Source: JAFASC01 sp034669505 (lineage in GTDB: Bacteria; Pseudomonadota; Alphaproteobacteria; Rhizobiales; Beijerinckiaceae). Taken from it: a stretch of 64,000 nucleotides of DNA. Positions within the stretch are counted from its first letter, which is position 1, and the number at the start of each line of letters is the position of its first letter. This document shows positions 18,200 through 25,776 of this stretch, piece after piece. A program made the position numbers and the translations under genes. The notes beneath the pieces were generated by a model. It made no database searches, had not been told where the DNA came from, and saw only the letters and a program-made list of their open reading frames with translations. The DNA lies in NCBI GenBank assembly GCA_034669505.1, contig JAXDNJ010000086.1, forward strand, positions 1 through 64,000, written 5' to 3'.

Positions 18200-19585
18200 A
18201 TGCCCACCAACATCCTCATGCCCGCGCTCTCGCCCACGATGGAAAAGGGCAATCTGGCCAAATGGCTGAAGAAGGAGGGCGATCAGATCAAATCCGGCGA
18301 CGTCATCGCCGAAATCGAGACCGACAAGGCGACGATGGAGGTCGAGGCGGTCGACGAAGGCGTGCTCGCCAAGATCGTCGTGCCGGAAGGCACGGCGGAT
18401 GTGCCGGTGAATGACGTCATCGCGGTGATCGCCGGCGAAGGCGAAGACGTGAAAGAGGTGGGCAAGGGCGATTTCGCTCAACCCGCGGCGAAACCGGCGG
18501 ATGGTAAATCAAAGGCCGAGGCCGCAAAACAGGTGGAGAAAGCGCTGCCCGCGCCTGCGCCGACGAGCACCAACGGCAGCGGCCAACCCGCGCCTCAAGC
18601 CGCCGCGCCGCAGGCGCAGGCACAGACCAACGGCGCCGCCCGCGTCTTCGCTTCGCCGCTGGCGCGGCGCATGGCGAAAGAGGGCGGGCTTGATCTCGCC
18701 GCGATCCAGGGCTCCGGCCCGCACGGGCGCATCGTCGAACGCGACGTGAAGGCGGCGCTTGAAGGCGGCACCGCGAAGAAAGCGCAGCCTCGCGCTCCTG
18801 GGGCGCAGCCTGGTGCGGCCGCCCCGAAACTCGCGCCGGCCGGCATGTCGGACGACATCGTGAAGAAGATGTTCGAACCGGGTTCGTTCGACGAAGTCCC
18901 GCATGACGGCATGCGCAAGACGATCGCGCGCCGCCTCACCGAAGCGAAGCAGACGATCCCACACTTTTATCTGACCGTCGATTGCGACATCGATGCTTTG
19001 TTGAAACTGCGCGAGCAGGTGAACGCCTCGGCGCAGAAGGACAAAGACGGCAAGCCCGCGTTCAAAGTGTCGGTCAACGACATGGTGATCAAGGCGCTGG
19101 CGCTGGCGCTCACGCGCACGCCCGGCAGCAACGTGACGTTCACCGAAAGCTCGATGCTGCATCACAAGCGCGCGGACATTTCGGTTGCCGTCGCCATTCC
19201 GGGCGGGCTGATCACGCCGGTCATCCGCAACGCCGATACGCTGACCTTGTCAGGCATCGCCAACGCGATGAAGGATTTCGCTAAACGCGCCAAGGACCGC
19301 AAGCTGAAGCCTGAGGAATATCAGGGCGGCACGAGTGCGGTGTCCAACCTCGGCATGTTCGGCATCAAGGATTTCGTTGCGGTGATCAACCCGCCGCAAT
19401 CCTCGATCATTGCCGTCGGCATGGGCGAGAAGCGCGCGGTGGTGAAGAACAACGAGATCGTCGTCGGCAATGTGATGAGCGTCACGATCTCCTGCGATCA
19501 CCGCGCCATGGACGGCGCTAAAGGCGCGGAGCTCATCGCCGCGTTCAAGCAGTTGATCGAGAACCCGATGGCGATGTTGGTGTGA
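18200..19585 (+). CDS. pdhC: Pyruvate dehydrogenase E2, dihydrolipoamide acetyltransferase
   Basis: 461 residues. One lipoyl domain (1-80, Lys43 in ETDKATMEVE), an Ala/Pro-rich linker, the peripheral subunit-binding domain (about 149-185, FASPLARRMAKE and GSGPHGRIVERD), and the trimer-forming acetyltransferase domain from about 230. The catalytic motif reads DHRAMDGAKGAEL; most family members have a Val at the Met position, a mild change that keeps the catalytic His and Asp. It forms the core of the complex and moves acetyl groups from E1 to CoA. Confidence 0.97.
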   Translation: MPTNILMPALSPTMEKGNLAKWLKKEGDQIKSGDVIAEIETDKATMEVEAVDEGVLAKIVVPEGTADVPVNDVIAVIAGEGEDVKEVGKGDFAQPAAKPADGKSKAEAAKQVEKALPAPAPTSTNGSGQPAPQAAAPQAQAQTNGAARVFASPLARRMAKEGGLDLAAIQGSGPHGRIVERDVKAALEGGTAKKAQPRAPGAQPGAAAPKLAPAGMSDDIVKKMFEPGSFDEVPHDGMRKTIARRLTEAKQTIPHFYLTVDCDIDALLKLREQVNASAQKDKDGKPAFKVSVNDMVIKALALALTRTPGSNVTFTESSMLHHKRADISVAVAIPGGLITPVIRNADTLTLSGIANAMKDFAKRAKDRKLKPEEYQGGTSAVSNLGMFGIKDFVAVINPPQSSIIAVGMGEKRAVVKNNEIVVGNVMSVTISCDHRAMDGAKGAELIAAFKQLIENPMAMLV

Positions 19586-20245
19586 ATGGAAGGACAGAAT
19601 GCGGGTCTGACAGCAAGGTTAGATAGAGAAACCAAGCTTCGTAATCTGTTCCACTCAGCTCGGGTATGGAATTGGACGGCAGTTCAGCATGCCAATTCGA
19701 TGCAACGGACACGACTTCAGACGGCTTGTATTCCGCTGCTCGCCGCCAGCTATTCGATTCTCTTTGCCATTGAGGATTTGATGGCGCGAAATCATCTTTT
19801 TGCAGCCGAACTTCTGCTTCGCCCTCTGCTAGAACGGATTGGACTGCTTTATCATTTTCAAGAAAGTGAAGAAGCTATTGCGCGGTGGGAGCGGGGATGG
19901 GAACAGAAAGAGCCTGGCAGGCCAAGCATCTCACAGCTGATTGAGTGCATTCCAGCACTCAAGATTTCTGAATCCGAACCGTATCGAAAGGTACTGGTCA
20001 AACGGCTGCATGCGTTAGTTCATGCTGACCCGATTGGTCATCTCCGGATGCTTCAAGAACACTCTTCAGGAGATTTGCGAATGCTGGCCGGTCCAATGAA
20101 TGAAAATCCGGAGCGATACGTCGAAATCGCAAATGATGTGATCATCACCACGACTGCTTTGCTGAATGTGACGGAAGTTATTTTTGCAGAGGCAAAATGG
20201 CAAGACGCAGCTCGTACCGTTTTGCAGGGAGTTGAGCATGCCTAA
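19586..20245 (+). CDS. Unknown helical protein inserted between pdhC and lpd
   Basis: 219 residues, no family recognised with certainty. It begins at the ATG touching the pdhC stop and its TAA overlaps the lpd start by eight bases, so it is fitted into the operon without a gap. Four 60-base lines I counted average about 50 percent GC, against about two thirds in pdhC, and codon use is correspondingly different, which points to transfer. The chain looks all-helical, rich in Leu/Glu/Arg, with LLLRPLLERIGLLYHF and KRLHALVHADPIGH; the pattern recalls DUF5677/HEPN-like helical proteins, but that is a guess. No signal peptide or membrane segment. Confidence 0.7.
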   Translation: MEGQNAGLTARLDRETKLRNLFHSARVWNWTAVQHANSMQRTRLQTACIPLLAASYSILFAIEDLMARNHLFAAELLLRPLLERIGLLYHFQESEEAIARWERGWEQKEPGRPSISQLIECIPALKISESEPYRKVLVKRLHALVHADPIGHLRMLQEHSSGDLRMLAGPMNENPERYVEIANDVIITTTALLNVTEVIFAEAKWQDAARTVLQGVEHA

Positions 20246-21680
20246 TCCCTACGACATCCTCATCATCGGCGGCGGACCCGGCGGGTATGTCGCGGCGATC
20301 CGCGCCGCGCAGCTCGGATTCAAAACAGCCGTGGTCGAGCGCGAGCATCTCGGCGGCATCTGTCTGAACTGGGGTTGCATCCCGACCAAGGCACTCTTAC
20401 GCACGGCTGAAATCTATCATTACGCCGAACACGCCAAAGACTACGGCCTGAAACTCGAAGGCAAAATCACTTACGATCCCGCAGCCGTCGTCAAACGCTC
20501 GCGCGCCGTCTCCGGCCAGCTCAATGGCGGCGTCGGTTTCTTGATGAAGAAGAACAAGATCGACGTGATCTGGGGCGAGGCGACGATCACCAAAGCGGGC
20601 GAGGTCAGTGTCGGCAAGCCGAAGAAGCAGCCGATGCAGCCGCAGCATCCCGCGCCCAAAGGCACGCTCGGCGAGGGCACGTATCAAGCGAAGCACATCA
20701 TCGTCGCGACGGGCGCGCGGCCGCGCGTGCTGCCCGGCATCGAGCCGGACGGCAAGCTGATCTGGACCTACTTTGAAGCGATGGTGCCGCCGGAATTTCC
20801 GAAGTCGCTCATCGTCATGGGCTCGGGCGCGATCGGCATCGAATTCGCCTCGTTCTATCGCACGATGGGCTGCGAGGTGACGGTGGTTGAAGTGCTGCCG
20901 CAAATCCTGCCGGTCGAAGATGCCGAGATCGCCGCGCTCGCGCGCAAGCGCTTCGAGAAGCAGGGCATCAAGATACTGACCGGCACGAAGGTGACGAAGG
21001 TGGAGAAGGGGGCAAACGACGTCACCTGCACGCTCGACGACGGCAAGGGCAAGACGTCGACGCTGAAAGCCGAGCGCGTGATCTCAGCGGTGGGCGTGGT
21101 CGGCAACACGGAGAACCTCGGCCTCGAAAAGCTCGGCGTGAAGATGGATCGCGGCATGATCGCGATCGACGAGGCCGGGCGCACCAATGTGCCCGGCGTC
21201 TATGCGATCGGCGACGTCGCCGGCCCGCCGATGCTGGCGCACAAGGCCGAGCACGAGGGCACGATCTGCGTCGAGGCAATCAAGGGCCTGCACCCGCACG
21301 CGATGGACAAGCTCATGATCCCCGGCTGCACCTATTGCCAGCCGCAGGTCGCCTCGGTTGGTCTGACGGAAGCGAAAGCGAAAGAGCAGGGACTGCAGCT
21401 GAAGATCGGCCGCTTCCCCTTCATCGGCAACGGCAAGGCGATCGCGCTCGGCGAGCCGGATGGGCTCGTCAAGACGATTTTCGACGCCAAGACCGGCAAG
21501 CTTTTAGGCGCGCACATGGTCGGGGCGGAGGTGACCGAGCTCATCCAGGGCTTCGTCATCGCCATGAACCTGGAGACGACGGAGGCGGAGCTGATGAACT
21601 CCGTCTTCCCGCACCCGACGCTCTCCGAGATGATGCACGAGAGCGTCTTGGATGCGTATGGGCGGGTGATCCATACGTGA
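20238..21680 (+). CDS. lpd: Dihydrolipoyl dehydrogenase (E3)
   Basis: 480-residue flavoprotein that reoxidises dihydrolipoamide with NAD+. It shows the FAD motif IIGGGPGGYVAAIRAAQLG, the redox disulfide GGICLNWGCIPTK (Cys42 and Cys47), the NAD motif MGSGAIGIEFASFY and the C-terminal active-site HPTLSE. A Lys/Gln/Pro-rich loop of about 25 residues before HIIVATGARPR is typical of the E3 encoded in alphaproteobacterial pdh operons. ATG 20238 is supported by a GGGAG ribosome site within the end of the preceding gene; translation may be coupled to it. Confidence 0.97.
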   Translation: MPNPYDILIIGGGPGGYVAAIRAAQLGFKTAVVEREHLGGICLNWGCIPTKALLRTAEIYHYAEHAKDYGLKLEGKITYDPAAVVKRSRAVSGQLNGGVGFLMKKNKIDVIWGEATITKAGEVSVGKPKKQPMQPQHPAPKGTLGEGTYQAKHIIVATGARPRVLPGIEPDGKLIWTYFEAMVPPEFPKSLIVMGSGAIGIEFASFYRTMGCEVTVVEVLPQILPVEDAEIAALARKRFEKQGIKILTGTKVTKVEKGANDVTCTLDDGKGKTSTLKAERVISAVGVVGNTENLGLEKLGVKMDRGMIAIDEAGRTNVPGVYAIGDVAGPPMLAHKAEHEGTICVEAIKGLHPHAMDKLMIPGCTYCQPQVASVGLTEAKAKEQGLQLKIGRFPFIGNGKAIALGEPDGLVKTIFDAKTGKLLGAHMVGAEVTELIQGFVIAMNLETTEAELMNSVFPHPTLSEMMHESVLDAYGRVIHT

Positions 21681-21744
21681 GGTCCTTGTTCTTCGCGCCT
21701 TATGGGTCTATCTTACCCGCATCTTACTTCCTGGCGCCGCTGAT

Positions 21745-22026
21745 ATGGCCGCTTCCAAAGCAACCACCGTAGTCTCCACCAAAGGGCAGGTCATTCTGCC
21801 GAAAGCCATTCGCGAGAAGCGGCATTGGCCAGCCGGCACGCGCCTCGAAGTGGAGGAGACTGCGGACGGAGTCTTGTTGAAGGTTGCGGAGCCGATATTT
21901 CCGCCTACTAGGCCGGAAGACGTCTACGGGTGCTTGCAGTATGACGGGCCGCCAAAAACTATTGAAGAAATGAACGAGGCCGTCAGCGCAGAAGTACGGC
22001 GGCGGCATGCTCGCGGTCGATACTAA
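21745..22026 (+). CDS. AbrB/MazE/SpoVT-type antitoxin
   Basis: 93 residues. The N-terminal swapped-hairpin DNA-binding domain is plain (TTVVSTKGQVILPKAIRE, then WPAGTRLEVEE and GVLLKV), and the acidic/basic C-terminal tail, EEMNEAVSAEVRRRHARG, is the sort that plugs a PIN toxin. It overlaps the PIN gene by 20 bases, the usual toxin-antitoxin arrangement. Such antitoxins bind their own promoter; no operator dyad stood out in the short gap after lpd. Confidence 0.88.
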   Translation: MAASKATTVVSTKGQVILPKAIREKRHWPAGTRLEVEETADGVLLKVAEPIFPPTRPEDVYGCLQYDGPPKTIEEMNEAVSAEVRRRHARGRY

Positions 22027-22402
22027 TGTCGTCGTCCGCTATCTGACTCGCGACGATCCGGAGCAGTCGCCGCGGGCCGAAGCGCTGATCAACCAGCAGA
22101 CGGTCTTCGTCTCGGCAACAGTGCTGCTGGAGACAGAGTGGGTATTGCGAGACGCTTATGGTTATGAACCTGCGGCTCTCTTGAGAGCGTTGCGTCTCTT
22201 CGCAGGCCTCCCGCAGGTGACATTTGAGAACCCGATGCGCATCGCTCAAGCACTGGACTGGACAGAAGCTGGCCTCGACTTTGCCGATGCTTTGCATTTG
22301 GCAGGAGCGGAGAGCTGTGAGGCATTGATTACTTTCGATAAGGATTTCGCGCGAGCCGCTAATCGCTTGGGCTGGATGAACGTCCGCATACCTAGCGCCT
22401 AG
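22007..22402 (+). CDS. PIN-domain toxin (VapC-like)
   Basis: 131-residue PIN-fold RNase, the toxin partner of the preceding AbrB-type antitoxin. The acidic residues expected at the metal site are present: Asp in MLAVDTNVVVRYL (residue 5), Glu in LLETEWVL (about 44), Asp in DFADALHLA (about 93) and Asp in ITFDKDF (about 112). Targets of such toxins are tRNA or rRNA. GC content is lower than in the flanking lpd (52 percent in one 60-base line counted). It lies between lpd and lipA, interrupting the usual cluster. Confidence 0.9.
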   Translation: MLAVDTNVVVRYLTRDDPEQSPRAEALINQQTVFVSATVLLETEWVLRDAYGYEPAALLRALRLFAGLPQVTFENPMRIAQALDWTEAGLDFADALHLAGAESCEALITFDKDFARAANRLGWMNVRIPSA

Positions 22403-22450
22403 TTGCTGCGCTCTCGAGTAGCGCCTAGATATGGTTTAGAAGGAACTTCT

Positions 22451-23407
22451 GTGGCAGTCGTCATCAATCTCCTGGAAGAGCGCGGGCCGGCTCCCCTGCG
22501 CCATCCCGAAAAGGCGCACCGGCCGGACCAGCCGGTCGAACGGAAGCCTGCCTGGATTCGCGTCAAGGCGCCGGGCTCGCCGCAATGGGCGGAGACGAAC
22601 CGCATCGTGCGCGAGAACAATCTCGTCACGGTTTGCGAGGAGGCGGGCTGCCCGAACATTGGCGAGTGCTGGGAAAAGAAGCACGCGACCTTCATGATTA
22701 TGGGCGACACCTGCACGCGGGCCTGCGCCTTTTGCAATGTGAAGACCGGCCTGCCGGGCCATCTCGACCCCGAGGAGCCGGCGCATGTCGCCGAAGCCGT
22801 GCGCAAGCTTGGACTTGCGCATGTCGTCGTCACCTCGGTCGATCGCGACGATCTCGCCGATGGCGGCGCCGCGCATTTCGCCACAACGATCGCGGCGATC
22901 CGCGCGGCTAATCCAAACACGACGATCGAGGTTCTAACGCCGGACTTTTTGCGCAAGCAAGGCGCGCTCGAGATCGTCGTCGCGGCAAAGCCCGACGTGT
23001 TCAATCACAATCTCGAAACAGTACCGTCTAAATATCTGACGGTGCGTCCCGGGGCGCGGTATTTTCATTCGATACGTTTGTTGCAGCGCGCTAAGGAGCT
23101 TGATCCGACGCTGTTCACCAAATCCGGAATCATGGTCGGTCTTGGCGAGAACCGCAATGAGGTGCTGCAGCTGATGGACGACCTGCGTTCGGCCGAGGTC
23201 GATTTCCTGACAATCGGGCAATATCTGCAGCCGACGCGCAAGCACCACGCTGTCATGCGCTACGTGCCGCCGGAAGAATTTAAGTCCTACGAGACGGTTG
23301 CTTATTCCAAAGGATTTCTACTTGTCTCGGCTTCGCCGCTGACGCGCTCTTCGCATCATGCGGGCGAGGATTTTGCAAAGCTTAGAGCCAAGCGCCTTCA
23401 CGCCTAA
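22451..23407 (+). CDS. lipA: Lipoyl synthase
   Basis: Radical-SAM enzyme inserting two sulfurs into octanoyl groups on lipoyl domains, such as those of PdhB and PdhC here. Both iron-sulfur clusters are visible: the auxiliary cluster CEEAGCPNIGEC (Cys62, 67, 73) and the radical-SAM cluster CTRACAFC (Cys88, 92, 95). The serine that ligates the auxiliary cluster lies in the C-terminal PLTRSSHHA. GTG 22451 follows AAGGA by seven bases; upstream ATG 22403 would add 16 residues not seen in the family. Its neighbour downstream in most rhizobia, the COQ10-like gene, is here separated by two inserts. Confidence 0.96.
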   Translation: MAVVINLLEERGPAPLRHPEKAHRPDQPVERKPAWIRVKAPGSPQWAETNRIVRENNLVTVCEEAGCPNIGECWEKKHATFMIMGDTCTRACAFCNVKTGLPGHLDPEEPAHVAEAVRKLGLAHVVVTSVDRDDLADGGAAHFATTIAAIRAANPNTTIEVLTPDFLRKQGALEIVVAAKPDVFNHNLETVPSKYLTVRPGARYFHSIRLLQRAKELDPTLFTKSGIMVGLGENRNEVLQLMDDLRSAEVDFLTIGQYLQPTRKHHAVMRYVPPEEFKSYETVAYSKGFLLVSASPLTRSSHHAGEDFAKLRAKRLHA

Positions 23408-23518
23408 ACATTAGCTAAGTTCGAGCATCTGCACATTCGGTGCGCAGAAGCGGAGTGGCGGAACCCGCCGTCTGGGACGGCGTTTGCCTGCGAACGCTCA
23501 CACCTAAGGAGACGGAAC

Positions 23519-23776
23519 ATGCGTTATACAATTCTTGCAAGCATGACGGCGGCAGCTCTAGCGTTCGGTTTGGCGCAAGCGGGCGCACAGACCACCCTGC
23601 CGAACACCAGCACCAACGTCACCACGTCCGGGTCGGAAAAGATGAACCCGCAGGGTGATCTCGGCGCGGGCGTAAACGGCAGCGCGTCTTCGCAGGCGCA
23701 CAGCGCCGGGCAGACTTCGAGCGGTCGCAGCTCGGCACCGGCCAACGGCTCGACGAACGCTCCGGGAACGCGGTGA
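23519..23776 (+). CDS. Small secreted Ser/Gly/Asn-rich protein
   Basis: 85 residues. A signal peptide (MRYTILASMTAAALAFGLAQAGA, cut before QTTLP) is followed by about 60 residues of low complexity rich in Ser, Gly, Asn, Ala and Thr, without cysteine or any recognisable domain. An AAGGAGACGGAAC ribosome site precedes the ATG and a strong terminator follows the stop, so I take it as a real monocistronic gene. Similar short periplasmic proteins are scattered in Hyphomicrobiales; function unknown. Confidence 0.75.
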   Translation: MRYTILASMTAAALAFGLAQAGAQTTLPNTSTNVTTSGSEKMNPQGDLGAGVNGSASSQAHSAGQTSSGRSSAPANGSTNAPGTR

Positions 23777-23800
23777 TAGCGAGCATTGCGCTGCAGAAAC

Positions 23801-23825
23801 GGGCCGCCGACAGGCGGCCTTTTTA
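23801..23825 (+). terminator. Rho-independent terminator after the small secreted protein
   Basis: Stem GGCCGCC/GGCGGCC with a GACA loop, followed by TTTTT. It lies 25 bases after the stop at 23776 and just before the convergent KirBac stop at 23846. Confidence 0.92.
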
Positions 23826-23845
23826 GTTATGGGATGCCAAAACGT

Positions 23846-24742
23846 TCAGGCGACCGGCGCGATCGGCTTGCTCTGATGGAAACGATTATAATCGATCGTC
23901 AGCTTGCCTGACTCATCCAGCGACAGGATGTCGTCATATCGGTGGTTCCAACGTACGTCGTCCAATTTGTAGGTCCGGCGGGCCGTCACATTCTGCGCGA
24001 GGCTCTCGTCATGACCACGCAGGCTCACGACGAAGGCTGCTTCCACGGCTTCCAGGTTCTCTAGCGTCTGTCCGTGCAACGGACTTTTCTCGTCGACGAC
24101 GTGAAACAAACTCCAGCTCAAGGCAAAAAGCGGGCTCTCGTTGCGCAGGAGCGGCAATTCGACAAAGCTGCGGAATGTGCCGGACTCCCTGGTCTCTTGG
24201 GTGCGGGCCAACCACAGACGCGCCGTCGCATCGGTGATCGCGTTCAGTCGTACGTTCGCGATCCGCACCGTCCATACTCTTTGTCCGTCATGTTCGGCAA
24301 TCAACGCACGGTCGGCGAAGAGTACGCGCGCACGGGGTCGTGAAAACCGCGTGAAGACAAGCCCGGTCATGATCGCGAGGAACGAAAGGCCGGTGAATAT
24401 CTCGACGGTCGCGAGAAGATGCGCGTAATCCGTCTGCGGGTGCATATCGCCGTAGCCGACAGTCGCGAGCGTCTCGATCGAAAAATAGAAGAGGTCGCGG
24501 AAGCTGCCGGGTCGCGCATTTGCGATCGGCTCGTGGCCTAGGAAATAGAGTCCCGCAAAGACCGTGTTGATGGTCAAAAACGCCAGCGCGGCAAAGGCGA
24601 AGAACCGAACCCACGAGATCGTCAGCGAGGTGTGGTAGAGATCGCCCCAGAAATTCGGCACCAGGCCGCGGGTCATAACGACGCGATCGCCGAACCGGAC
24701 CTTGCGTCCGGCTCTTTTTTTGGCAGAGAGCGGCTTGTTCAC
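23846..24742 (-). CDS. Inward-rectifier potassium channel (KirBac family)
   Basis: 298 residues. A slide-helix segment (DLYHTSLTISW) precedes two membrane helices (about 45-70 and 110-135) with a pore loop whose selectivity filter is TVGYGD; the C-terminal half is the cytoplasmic immunoglobulin-like Kir domain (VRIANVRLNAITDATARL, ELPLLRNESPLFALSW). Tetrameric K+ channel of the inner membrane. Start is GTG 24742. Divergent from the COQ10-like gene. It stands alone, with no other potassium genes nearby. Confidence 0.93.
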   Translation of the reverse strand: MNKPLSAKKRAGRKVRFGDRVVMTRGLVPNFWGDLYHTSLTISWVRFFAFAALAFLTINTVFAGLYFLGHEPIANARPGSFRDLFYFSIETLATVGYGDMHPQTDYAHLLATVEIFTGLSFLAIMTGLVFTRFSRPRARVLFADRALIAEHDGQRVWTVRIANVRLNAITDATARLWLARTQETRESGTFRSFVELPLLRNESPLFALSWSLFHVVDEKSPLHGQTLENLEAVEAAFVVSLRGHDESLAQNVTARRTYKLDDVRWNHRYDDILSLDESGKLTIDYNRFHQSKPIAPVA

Positions 24743-24808
24743 GTCGCTTCCAATCCCTTCCGCTTCGCGTCCGACGTGCTATCTGAGTTGTCTCTTCGCG
24801 AGCTGTAG

Positions 24809-25324
24809 ATGCCGTCGTTTCGAACCACCCGCCGCGTCCGCCATTCGGCGCAGAATATGTTCGACCTCGTCGCCGATGTCGAAGCCTATCCCGAGTTCGT
24901 GCCGCTCTGCACGAGCCTGCGGCTTCGCCAGCGCACCCGGAATGCCGAGGGCGTCGAGACGCTGCTTGCCGACATGGAAATCGGCTACAAGGCAATTCGT
25001 GAGCGTTTCACCAGCCGCGTCATGTGCGATCGCGCCAACCTCACGATTCTGGTGGAATATGTCGACGGCCCGTTCAGCCGCATGAAGAACCGGTGGCTAT
25101 TTCGCGACGAGCCGGCGGGAGGGGGCGCCTCAATTGTCGAATTCTTCATCGATTACGAATTCAGAAGCCGGGTCCTAGCGCTACTGATGGGCTCAATGTT
25201 CGATACGGCCTTCCGCCGGTTTGCAGCGGCTTTCGAGCGGCGTGCCGACGAGGTTTACGGCCGGCCGGGAATCGCAAGCGCCGCTTCGCCGAGGAGATCG
25301 AGCGCGACCTCGACCGATCTCTGA
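24809..25324 (+). CDS. COQ10/RatA-like START-domain protein
   Basis: 171 residues of the SRPBCC (Bet v 1/START) fold: VRHSAQNMFDLVADVEAYPEFVPLC at the N-terminus, a polar central sheet and the long C-terminal helix MFDTAFRRFAAAFERRA. Homologues are annotated either as ubiquinone-binding COQ10 or as RatA toxin; the COQ10-type role, in ubiquinone handling, is the better supported for alphaproteobacteria. It normally follows lipA directly. The 3' end overlaps the convergent cinA-domain gene by 70 bases. Confidence 0.88.
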   Translation: MPSFRTTRRVRHSAQNMFDLVADVEAYPEFVPLCTSLRLRQRTRNAEGVETLLADMEIGYKAIRERFTSRVMCDRANLTILVEYVDGPFSRMKNRWLFRDEPAGGGASIVEFFIDYEFRSRVLALLMGSMFDTAFRRFAAAFERRADEVYGRPGIASAASPRRSSATSTDL

Positions 25325-25776
25325 CGAATTTCGGTGCGGCCGATATTACCGAAACGCTTTTCGACAAGCCTCGGCCTCTGATCGCGGACGGCGCAGGCGA
25401 AATGGACAAGCCCGACTGGCTTCTCCTCGCTGCCGCCGCCCGGGCCAGCGATGCCGGTGACCGATATGGCGATGTCCGCGCGTGAATGCGCGAGCGCCCC
25501 GTACACCATCGCGGCCGCCGTGTCGGCACTGACCGCGCCAAGGCTCGCGATCAGCTCGGCGGGGACCGAGAGCAGTTCGATCTTGGCTTCATTCGAGTAG
25601 GTGACGAAGCCCCGCTCCACCACGGCGGACGAGCCGGGAATGGCGGTGAGCCAGCCTGTAACGAGCCCGCCCGTGCAGGATTCCGCGGTGACGATCTTCA
25701 GGCCGCGCTCTGAATAGAGCCGGATGATCTCGCCGGCCCGCGTCTCAAGATCGGAGCCGGGCAAGCCTTCAGCCAT
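25255..25776 (-). CDS. CinA C-terminal-domain protein (nicotinamide-nucleotide amidohydrolase, PncC type)
   Basis: 173 residues from ATG 25776 (MAEGLPGSD). It has the signature TAESCTGGLV, FVTYSNEAKIELL, and VTGIAGPGGGSEEKPVGLV of PncC, which deamidates nicotinamide mononucleotide in NAD recycling. Only the amidase domain is present; the N-terminal MoCF-like half of full CinA is absent, as is common. The start overlaps the ispDF stop by eight bases, so the two are co-translated; an upstream ATG at 25827 would extend further into ispDF. Confidence 0.9.
   Translation of the reverse strand: MAEGLPGSDLETRAGEIIRLYSERGLKIVTAESCTGGLVTGWLTAIPGSSAVVERGFVTYSNEAKIELLSVPAELIASLGAVSADTAAAMVYGALAHSRADIAISVTGIAGPGGGSEEKPVGLVHFACAVRDQRPRLVEKRFGNIGRTEIRQRSVEVALDLLGEAALAIPGRP

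Noticed and set aside
23466..23482. GCCGTC/GACGGC hairpin as lipA terminator
   Set aside because: The stem is short and the following T-run is only three bases; it could be chance in GC-rich sequence.
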